Both the position numbers and the translations under genes were made by a program. A stretch of DNA of 64,000 bases, taken from positions 310,861 through 374,860 of the forward strand of contig NZ_LMFA01000012.1 in assembly GCF_001426565.1 (NCBI RefSeq), given 5' to 3'. The DNA is from Rhizobium sp. Root482. GTDB taxonomy: Bacteria; Pseudomonadota; Alphaproteobacteria; Rhizobiales; Rhizobiaceae. Position 1 is the first letter of the stretch, and each line of letters starts with the position of its first letter. This document shows positions 8,658 to 15,880 of this stretch, piece by piece. Below the pieces are notes generated by a model that was not told the DNA's origin, did not search any database, and worked only from the letters and a program-made list of their open reading frames with translations.

Positions 8658-9542
8658 ATGATCTCCAGCGACGCCATGAGCCCGGCCGAACTTGCCGCCC
8701 TTCTGCATTTCCATGCGGAAGCGGGCGTCGAATGGCTGCTGGAAGAGGAGCCTGTCGACCGCTTTGCCGAATTCGAGCGGGCAAGGGCCGAGCGCGGGGC
8801 GGCGCGAGCTTCTCAAGACAATCGGTCCTCGCAACCGATGGATTCCTCACCCGCGTCGGCACAAAGGGACGCGCGCACCAACGCCGCCAGCCGCGCGCCG
8901 GCAGCCCCCGTTGCCGCAACGCCGCAACTGGCGATCCCGCATGAGGAGGCCGTGGCGGCTGCCCGTGCCGCTGCCCAGTCGGCCGGCACGCTTGAGGAAT
9001 TGAAGAGCGTGATGGAGGCGTTTTCCGGCTGCGCGCTGAAAAACAGCGCTCGCAACACGGTCTTTGCCGATGGCGATCCGAACGCTCGCATCATGGTGAT
9101 CGGGCCGGTGCCGAATGGCGACGACGACCGGGAGGGCATTCCCTTCTCCGGCAAGCAGGGCCAGATGCTGGAGCGCATGCTGGGAGCGATCGGGCTCAAT
9201 CGGGAAAATCTGCTGCTCACCAATGTGATTGCCTGGCGGCCACCGGGAAACCGCGTGCCATCGCAGCGCGAGACCGATATCTGCCGCCCCTTCATCGAGC
9301 GCCAGATTATCTTGGCCCAGCCCCGGCATTTGCTGGTGCTCGGCAATTTTGCCGTCCGCTTTTTCTTCGGCGGCAATGAGTCCATCCACCATATGCGCGG
9401 CCAGTGGCGCGATCTGGACATCGGCGGCGCGACGGTGTCGGCGCTTGCCTCGCTTCACCCGCAAGACCTGATATCGGCGCCGGGCAGCAAGCGGCTGGCC
9501 TGGCAGGACCTCCTGGCTTTTCGCGCCCGAATCGACGTTTGA
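8658..9542 (+). CDS. Divergent family-4 uracil-DNA glycosylase-like protein
   Basis: A 294-aa protein whose C-terminal 175 residues have the UDG fold of family 4, enzymes that excise uracil from DNA. Family landmarks include PFSGKQGQMLERML, TNVIAWRPPGNR and HPQDL. Family-4 enzymes bind a [4Fe-4S] cluster with four cysteines. Here C125 and C209 remain, but F122 and W193 occupy the other two positions. The catalytic block usually reading GEAPG is GPVPN (149-153). Cluster binding and classical catalysis are therefore doubtful. The first 100 residues are low complexity and rich in Ala. My recollection is that similar forms occur in other rhizobia, which would argue for a distinct conserved clade. 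Confidence 0.75.
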   Translation: MISSDAMSPAELAALLHFHAEAGVEWLLEEEPVDRFAEFERARAERGAARASQDNRSSQPMDSSPASAQRDARTNAASRAPAAPVAATPQLAIPHEEAVAAARAAAQSAGTLEELKSVMEAFSGCALKNSARNTVFADGDPNARIMVIGPVPNGDDDREGIPFSGKQGQMLERMLGAIGLNRENLLLTNVIAWRPPGNRVPSQRETDICRPFIERQIILAQPRHLLVLGNFAVRFFFGGNESIHHMRGQWRDLDIGGATVSALASLHPQDLISAPGSKRLAWQDLLAFRARIDV

Positions 9543-9694
9543 GCGCTCCGACAGGAGCCTCGCCCAATTCATGAACCATGCATGACGAAAGCCATGCGAA
9601 TTGCGCATATCAGCAGCGCGAGCGCAGCCGTTGCGCATTTCATGTTGCAGTGCAATATAAAACCCGGAGGGAGACTGACGCAAGGAACTGAACC

Positions 9695-9871
9695 ATGACT
9701 ATCCGTTTTCGCCCCCTGCACAGCGGTTTTGAAACCCTGCGCCATGCCGGCTCCACTTTTGGAACGCCCTTTCATGGTTTCGGCTCGGCCGCGAACGAAC
9801 AGATGACGGCTACCGGCTATGGCCGCACCACGCGCCCGACGCAAATTTTCTCGGAATTCATCCAGCGCTGA
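9695..9871 (+). CDS. Small protein of unknown function (58 aa)
   Basis: An ATG preceded by AAGGA at good spacing opens a 58-aa frame (MTIRFRPLHSGFETLRHAGS and onward). I recognise no domain. It lies 152 bp after the glycosylase gene. Upstream, TTGCGC and TATAAA 19 bp apart could form a promoter. A second small gene follows 44 bp later with its own ribosome site, so the pair may form a two-gene unit. Codon use looks like the neighbours. Confidence 0.55.
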   Translation: MTIRFRPLHSGFETLRHAGSTFGTPFHGFGSAANEQMTATGYGRTTRPTQIFSEFIQR

Positions 9872-9915
9872 CGGCGTCGTTCAATTCCCGGTCCCGGATT
9901 TCGAAAGGTTCGTCC

Positions 9916-10071
9916 ATGTCCTCCTCCCTCCGCTCCATGCGTGCCCTGATCGCCAGCGTCGCCGATATCGGCACGGCCGTGCGCGCCTCGCGCGAATATA
10001 GCCGCCTCAGCGTCACCGCTCCCCTGGTCAAGGGCGAAGGCCGCACCATCGGTGCTTTTCTCCCGAACTGA
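9916..10071 (+). CDS. Small protein of unknown function (51 aa)
   Basis: A 51-aa frame starts at an ATG preceded by AAAGG and ends in GRTIGAFLPN. It is mildly basic, with a possible amphipathic helix around residues 5-30 (SMRALIASVADIGTAVRASR), which recalls short rhizobial DUF1127-type peptides without a clear match. It follows the 58-aa gene closely and precedes the MFS gene by 221 bp. Function unknown. Confidence 0.5.
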   Translation: MSSSLRSMRALIASVADIGTAVRASREYSRLSVTAPLVKGEGRTIGAFLPN

Positions 10072-10292
10072 TCGGCCGCATTGAATGCGGGCAACGATCC
10101 CGCATTCTGCGCCAAGTCCTGTCGCAATCGACAGCGCCGGAAAAACTGGATAGAGCGACACTCGTTCCTTGATTCCGGGCGCCGATGCACGGTCGCGTTT
10201 CCACGACCATGCCACCGCACCAACATTTGTTCGGGCATTTCCTGGCCAAGCGATGCCCCGCGCATCCGGCCGGGCATTTTTTTGGAGCCTTC

Positions 10293-11627
10293 ATGCTGGC
10301 CAGCCTCAGATCCGTGTTCAGCCTGATGCTCTCGACGCTTCTGATGATGATCGGCTTCGGGCTGGCAAGCTATGTGCTGCCGGTGCGCTCGGTGGCTGAA
10401 GGCTGGTCGACGCTGATCATCTCGCTGATCGCCACCGGCTACACGCTCGGCTTCACCCTGTCCTGCATCATCACACCGAAATTCGTCGCCCGCGTCGGCC
10501 ATGTCCGGGTCTTTGCCGCGCTGATCACGCTTCTCAGCATCGCCATCCTGATGTGCGGCCTTGTGGTCGACTGGCACGCCTGGATCGCGTTTCGCGCCAT
10601 TTCCGGCTTTGCTATCGCCGGCAGCTACCTGGTCGTCGAAAGCTGGCTGAACGAGCGCGTCACCAATGAAAATCGCGGCATGCTGTTTTCACTCTATCTG
10701 ATCATCTCGATGGTCGGGACGATTGGCGGCCAGTATCTGGTGCCGCTCGGCGATCCCGGCAATACGTCGCTGTTCATTCTCTGCGGCGTCCTGTTCTCGC
10801 TGGCGCTGCTGCCCACCGCGCTATCGACCTCGGCGATGCCGGCGCCGCCGGCACAGGCTAATTTCGACCTGGCCGGGCTGTTTCGCCGCTCGCCGGTCGC
10901 CGTCGTCGGCGCCTTCCTTGCCGGCGCCATGTCGGGCGCCTGGCTCAATCTCGGGGCCGTTTTCACCCAGAAGATCGGGCTTTCGACCGGCCAAGGCGCC
11001 ACTCTGCTTGCTGCCCTCCTTGCCGGCAGCGCCATCTCGCAGATTCCCATCGGCCGCGCTTCGGACCGAATGGATCGGCGGCTGGTCATGGTCGGCTGCG
11101 GCATTGCCGGCATCATCTCCTGCCTCACCATGATCGTCTTCGTCGGCGCCGGCCCGCTCGTGCTCTATCTGATCGCAGCCCTGGTCGGCTCCGTGCTGTT
11201 TCCGATCTATGCGCTCAATGTCGCCCATGCCAACGATCTGGCGCAACCGACCGAATATGTCGAAGTCTCGTCCGGCATGATGATCACCTATGGCCTGGGC
11301 ACGATCTCGGGCCCGCTGATGGTCGGGCCGGTGATGGACCGGTTCGGGCCGGCCTCGCTGTTCGTGGTGCTGGCCATCTATTTCGCTCTCTATGCCGGTT
11401 ACGCCGCTTGGCGCATCGCCCGGCGCGACCATACCGAAGGCCTCGTCGCCAAGACCGATTTCCAGGCGAACACCGTGCCGACACCGGGCATGGAGGCCGT
11501 CAGCGCCATGAGCCAGGCCGCGGCAACCCTGGAGGAGCCTATCCTGGAGGAGCCCATACTGGAGACCGGGCCGACGGAGATGGGACAGGGGGATGCCCGA
11601 ACAGGACAACCGCCCCTTACCGATTGA
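10293..11627 (+). CDS. MFS transporter (YcaD-like)
   Basis: A 444-aa major facilitator protein with about twelve membrane segments (residues 1 to about 395). The segment VVESWLNERVTNENRGMLF in the first half and PIGRASDRMDRR in the central loop resemble the YcaD subfamily of MFS proteins, whose substrates are unknown. The ATG at 10293 follows GGAG; an upstream in-frame ATG at 10185 has no ribosome site. The cytoplasmic C-terminal tail (about 50 residues) is acidic and contains a duplicated EEPIL unit, probably from slippage of a short DNA repeat. It converges with the DMT transporter at 11640. Confidence 0.85.
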   Translation: MLASLRSVFSLMLSTLLMMIGFGLASYVLPVRSVAEGWSTLIISLIATGYTLGFTLSCIITPKFVARVGHVRVFAALITLLSIAILMCGLVVDWHAWIAFRAISGFAIAGSYLVVESWLNERVTNENRGMLFSLYLIISMVGTIGGQYLVPLGDPGNTSLFILCGVLFSLALLPTALSTSAMPAPPAQANFDLAGLFRRSPVAVVGAFLAGAMSGAWLNLGAVFTQKIGLSTGQGATLLAALLAGSAISQIPIGRASDRMDRRLVMVGCGIAGIISCLTMIVFVGAGPLVLYLIAALVGSVLFPIYALNVAHANDLAQPTEYVEVSSGMMITYGLGTISGPLMVGPVMDRFGPASLFVVLAIYFALYAGYAAWRIARRDHTEGLVAKTDFQANTVPTPGMEAVSAMSQAAATLEEPILEEPILETGPTEMGQGDARTGQPPLTD

Positions 11628-11639
11628 CGGACATTCCGG

Positions 11640-12578
11640 TCATCCCTGCGGCGTCACATGCTTGCGCGCGCCCTTGCGTTCGAGGCCGAGCTTGTGTTCG
11701 CGCAGGATGATGAAGATGCCGGCCGCCACGACGATTGCGGTACCCGCGAGCATCGTGCCGTTCGGCACCTCGTCGAACAGGAAATAGCCGATGACGAGGC
11801 CGAGCAGGATCGACGTATATTCGAATGGCGCGATCGTCGACATATCGGCGTAGCGATAGCTTTGGGTGAGGAATATCTGCGCAACGCCGCCGCAGAAGCC
11901 GGCCGTCATCAGCAGCAGGAATGCGCTCCATGAGAGCGGCTCCCAGCCGAACGGCAGGGTGAGAAGCGAAAAGCAGGAAGCCGAGAGCGAGAAATAGAGC
12001 ACGATCGTATGGGTGCGCTCGCGGGCGATCAGTTTGCGCACCAGAACCATGGCGACGGCACCGAAGGTCGCCGACAGGAGCACCGCGATGGCGCCCATCG
12101 CCTCCTGCGAGCCGAAACCGCCGTCGCGCAGCAGCGTCAGGCGCGGCCAGATGATGATCATGACGCCGACGAGGCCGATGAGAACCGCCGACCAGCGATA
12201 GGCGCGCACCACTTCCTTCAGGAAGACCGCGGCGAAGACGACGGCAAGCAGCGGCATGGCGTAGCCGATGGCGATCGCTTCCGGCAGGGGCAAGTGCACC
12301 AGGCCGTAGAACCCGAAGCTCATGGCGATAATGCCGATGAAACCGCGCGCAAGGTGACCGAAGATATCGCGCGTGTGGAAGGCCGTGCGCAAATCCCCCG
12401 TGAAGGCGAGATAGCCGAGGACCGGCACCATGGCGAAGGCCGAGCGAAAAAAAGTGATCTGACCGGTGGGAACCTCGGAGCCCGCCGCCTTGATCAGCGA
12501 CGACATGCAGATGAAGACCAGCACGGACAGGACCTTGAGGGAAATACCCTTCATCGGGTCGGAGGATTCAGCATCCAT
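11640..12578 (-). CDS. EamA/DMT family transporter
   Basis: A 312-aa inner-membrane protein with about ten hydrophobic segments in two EamA repeats; FFRSAFA in the first and AQIFLTQSYRYADMSTIAPFE spread across the second are typical of the S-adenosylmethionine/riboflavin-type DMT subgroup. I place the start at the ATG at 12578 (MDAESSDPMKG); the internal ATG at 12554 is possible, and neither has a strong ribosome site. It converges with the MFS gene with a 12-bp gap. Substrate unknown. Confidence 0.8.
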   Translation of the reverse strand: MDAESSDPMKGISLKVLSVLVFICMSSLIKAAGSEVPTGQITFFRSAFAMVPVLGYLAFTGDLRTAFHTRDIFGHLARGFIGIIAMSFGFYGLVHLPLPEAIAIGYAMPLLAVVFAAVFLKEVVRAYRWSAVLIGLVGVMIIIWPRLTLLRDGGFGSQEAMGAIAVLLSATFGAVAMVLVRKLIARERTHTIVLYFSLSASCFSLLTLPFGWEPLSWSAFLLLMTAGFCGGVAQIFLTQSYRYADMSTIAPFEYTSILLGLVIGYFLFDEVPNGTMLAGTAIVVAAGIFIILREHKLGLERKGARKHVTPQG

Positions 12579-13029
12579 GCAATCGGACTCATCAGATGAC
12601 GGCAGCGAGCCGGAATCGGATCGAACGACAGCTGCAGGGAAATGCGACCAGACATTTGGTCGCGCACTACGGCACCTTAGCGCGCGCAAATCGCCACGGG
12701 CATCAATTTTCGTGATGTGAACCGGAAATATTTGATGCTGTCATGGCAATCCCTTACGATACGGGGTGTTGACCGTCCAAGACATATAAAGCTGACGACG
12801 AAATGCAGGAATTGTTCCGAAATCGCACAGCGGTTTAAATATTGTTAGGGCTAATTTCGTAAGTCTCTGATCTAAGTAAGGATATGGGCCGGATCAGGTT
12901 TGCCGAAATTCGTGCATGCCGGGGGAAAAACCCAACCACACCGGAGCCTTCGCGCGACGCGCGAGCCTCCTCAACAGGACCAGCCTCGCCCGGCGACCTG
13001 ACGCCCGGGGGATGCAAACGGGATAGACG
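12579..13029. other. 451-bp divergent intergenic region with a dyad
   Basis: This gap separates the DMT gene and pepN, which are divergent. It contains a perfect inverted repeat GCGACCA-N6-TGGTCGC at 12644-12663, 66 bp before the DMT start, a candidate operator for that gene. TTGATG-N17-TACGAT near 12733-12761 could be a promoter toward pepN. I see no convincing small gene or structured RNA. Confidence 0.4.
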
Positions 13030-15678
13030 ATGCGGACAGATACCGGCGAGATCATTCATCTGGAAGACTATCGGCCAACGGATTTCGTTCTCGAAAGGGT
13101 GGACCTCACCTTCGAGCTCGATCCGAGACAGACCAAGGTCGAAGCCCGGCTGATCTTCCATCGCCGCGAAGGGGTGGGGCTCGACATGCCGCTCGTCCTT
13201 GACGGCGACGAACTGAAGATGACCGGCCTCCTGCTCGACCAGGAAGAGATTGCGCCGGCGAACTACGATGCGGCGGACCGGACCCTCACCATCCGCCACC
13301 TGCCGGCCAGCGCCCCGTTTGAAATCACGGTCGTCACCGAGATCGACCCGCAGGCCAATACCAAGCTGATGGGCCTCTACCGCACCAGCGACGTCTATTG
13401 CACGCAGTGCGAAGCGGAGGGCTTCCGCCGCATCACCTATTTCCCCGATCGCCCCGACGTACTTGCGCCCTACACGGTCAACATCATCGCCGACAAGGAG
13501 GCCGCACCGCTGCTTCTGTCGAACGGCAACTATCTCGGCGGCGCCAATATGGGCGACGGCCGGCATTTCGCCGCCTGGTTCGATCCGCATCCGAAGCCGA
13601 GCTATCTCTTCGCACTCGTCGCCGGCGATCTCGGCGTCGTCGAAGACAGTTTCACGACCCTGTCCGGCCGCGAGGTCGCTCTCAAGATTTATGTCGAACA
13701 CGGCAAGGAGCCCTACGCCACCTATGCCATGGATGCGCTGAAACGCTCGATGAAATGGGACGAGGAGGCTTTCGGGCGCGAATATGATCTCGACATCTTC
13801 ATGATCGTCGCCGTGTCGGACTTCAACATGGGCGCCATGGAAAACAAGGGCCTGAATGTCTTCAACGACAAATATGTGCTGGCCGACCCGAACACGGCGA
13901 CCGATGCCGATTACGCCAATATCGAGGCGATTATCGCGCATGAATATTTCCACAACTGGACCGGCAATCGCATCACCTGCCGCGACTGGTTCCAGCTCTG
14001 CCTCAAGGAAGGCCTGACGGTCTATCGCGACCATGAATTCTCCGCCGACCAGCGCTCGCGCGCCGTCAAGCGCATTGCCGAGGTCCGGCACCTGAAGGCC
14101 GAGCAGTTTCCGGAGGATGCCGGCCCGCTGGCGCATCCGGTACGCCCGGTAAAATACCGCGAGATCAACAATTTCTACACGACGACCGTCTACGAGAAGG
14201 GCAGCGAAGTCACCCGCATGATCGCCACCCTGCTGGGTGCCGATCTGTTCAAGAAGGGCATGGATCTCTATTTCGACCGCCATGACGGGCAGGCCGTGAC
14301 GATCGAGGATTTCCTTGCCTGCTTTGCGGAGGTGAGCAAGCGCGACCTCAGCCAGTTTTCGCTCTGGTATCATCAGGCCGGCACGCCGCTGGTTACCGTT
14401 TCGACGTCCTATGACGCGGGCAGGCAGACTTTCACGTTGTCGCTCGAACAGATGGTGCCGCCGACGCCGGGGCAGACCGCCAAGGAGCCGATGCACATCC
14501 CCTTGCGGATCGGACTTTTGCTGGAAGACGGCACGGAGATGTCCCTGCCCTCGCCGGCCGGCGCGGAAATGACCGGCGACGTCCTGCATCTCACCGAGCG
14601 CAAGCAGACCGTCACATTCGAAGGCATTCCATCACGCCCGATCCTGTCGCTCAACCGCGGCTTTTCGGCGCCGATCAACCTGCATTTCGAGCAGGCACCC
14701 GCCGATCGCGCCCATATCGCCAGGCATGAAAGCGATCTCTTTGCCCGCTGGCAGGCGCTCAACGACCTTGCCCTGCCGAACCTTGTGGCGGCAGCGGCCA
14801 GTGCTCGCTCGGGCGTGCCGGCGCGGTGCGACGCCGCCCTGGTCGATGCACTGTTGACGGCGGCTCGCGACGACCGGCTCGAACCCGCCTTTCGCGCCCA
14901 GGCGCTGGCGCTGCCGAGCGAATCCGACATTGCTCGCGAAATCGGCAGCAACAACAATCCGGATGCGATCCATGCCGGCCGGCAACAGATCATGACCGCC
15001 GTTGCGGTCGCAGGCCGGGAGTTTTTCGCGGAACTGTTCGACAAGATGGCGGCCACCGGCCCCTTCAGTCCGGATGCGGCAAGCGCCGGGCGCCGGGCGC
15101 TGCGCAACACCGCCCTTTCCTATCTCGTCTATGCCGAGAACGACCCGGCCCGCGCCGCTGCGGCGTTCCATTCCGCCGACAATATGACTGATCTCAGCCA
15201 GGCGCTGACGATTCTCGCGCACCGCTTTCCCGATGCACCAGAAACCTTGCAGGCGCTTTCCGCCTTCAAGGCGCGCTTTGCCGAAAATGCGCTGGTCATC
15301 GACAAATGGTTCACCATCCAAGCAACCATCCCCGGTGCCGAGACGCTTGGTCGCGTCCGCACGCTGATGGCCGACCCGCTGTTCGCCGGCTCCAACCCCA
15401 ATCGGGTAAGGGCACTGATCGGCACGTTCGCATTTTCGAACCCGACCGGCTTCAACCGTGCCGATGGTGACGGCTACCGGTTCCTCGCCCATCAGATCCT
15501 CGATATCGACCCGCGCAATCCTCAGCTTGCCGCCCGCATCCTCACCTCGATGCGGTCCTGGCGGTCGCTGGAGGAGATCCGGGCCGAGCATGCGCGCAAT
15601 GCCTTGCGCGAGATCGCGGCCGGGGCGACGCTCTCTCCCGATGTCGGCGACATCGTTGAACGCATGCTCGTGGGCTAA
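13030..15678 (+). CDS. pepN: Aminopeptidase N (M1 family)
   Basis: An 882-aa zinc metalloaminopeptidase that removes N-terminal residues from peptides in the cytosol. The exopeptidase motif GAMEN is at residues 268-272. The zinc site HEYFH is at 304-308, with the third ligand E327 in LKEGLTVYRDHE. The length and the C-terminal helical domain match Gram-negative PepN. The gene is monocistronic: it is divergent from the DMT gene and ends before a strong intrinsic terminator at 15695-15720, with pleC following under its own regulatory region. Confidence 0.95.
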   Translation: MRTDTGEIIHLEDYRPTDFVLERVDLTFELDPRQTKVEARLIFHRREGVGLDMPLVLDGDELKMTGLLLDQEEIAPANYDAADRTLTIRHLPASAPFEITVVTEIDPQANTKLMGLYRTSDVYCTQCEAEGFRRITYFPDRPDVLAPYTVNIIADKEAAPLLLSNGNYLGGANMGDGRHFAAWFDPHPKPSYLFALVAGDLGVVEDSFTTLSGREVALKIYVEHGKEPYATYAMDALKRSMKWDEEAFGREYDLDIFMIVAVSDFNMGAMENKGLNVFNDKYVLADPNTATDADYANIEAIIAHEYFHNWTGNRITCRDWFQLCLKEGLTVYRDHEFSADQRSRAVKRIAEVRHLKAEQFPEDAGPLAHPVRPVKYREINNFYTTTVYEKGSEVTRMIATLLGADLFKKGMDLYFDRHDGQAVTIEDFLACFAEVSKRDLSQFSLWYHQAGTPLVTVSTSYDAGRQTFTLSLEQMVPPTPGQTAKEPMHIPLRIGLLLEDGTEMSLPSPAGAEMTGDVLHLTERKQTVTFEGIPSRPILSLNRGFSAPINLHFEQAPADRAHIARHESDLFARWQALNDLALPNLVAAAASARSGVPARCDAALVDALLTAARDDRLEPAFRAQALALPSESDIAREIGSNNNPDAIHAGRQQIMTAVAVAGREFFAELFDKMAATGPFSPDAASAGRRALRNTALSYLVYAENDPARAAAAFHSADNMTDLSQALTILAHRFPDAPETLQALSAFKARFAENALVIDKWFTIQATIPGAETLGRVRTLMADPLFAGSNPNRVRALIGTFAFSNPTGFNRADGDGYRFLAHQILDIDPRNPQLAARILTSMRSWRSLEEIRAEHARNALREIAAGATLSPDVGDIVERMLVG

Positions 15679-15694
15679 AGGCCTTAAATCTCGC

Positions 15695-15720
15695 AAAGCC
15701 CTGAAATTTCAGGGCTTTTT
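15695..15720 (+). terminator. Rho-independent terminator of pepN
   Basis: A perfect 12-bp stem (AAAGCCCTGAAA with its complement) is followed by a T-run, 16 bp after the pepN stop. Because the stem begins with A and ends with T, it could also stop transcripts from the opposite strand. Confidence 0.85.
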
Positions 15721-15777
15721 CGTTCTTTCCGGGCGACACCCTCGCCGAGCCTACAATTTCCCAATGATAATAAATGG

Positions 15778-15862
15778 TTAACAAATTTTAACGTTTTCCG
15801 CTGGACAAGCCGAATCACAATTGATTCATTGGGTCAGGTTCGAGCGAGCGGCGCGTCGAATC
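15778..15862 (+). promoter_or_regulatory. pleC upstream region: GANTC cluster and near-CtrA site
   Basis: Three GANTC sites, the CcrM methylation target, lie within 51 bp: GAATC 15812, GATTC 15823 and GAATC 15858. The first two form the inverted repeat GAATCA-CAAT-TGATTC. Upstream, TTAA-N6-TTAAC (15778-15792) is one base short of the CtrA box spacing. Clustered GANTC sites are a feature of CcrM/GcrA-controlled promoters in alphaproteobacteria. Confidence 0.45.
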
Positions 15863-15880
15863 ACATGAGGACCTATAGAT

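Noticed and set aside
12835-14589. Long minus-strand open frame (584 codons) opposite pepN
   Set aside because: It is the antisense of the pepN catalytic region, which carries GAMEN and HExxH; no recognisable domain on the minus strand.
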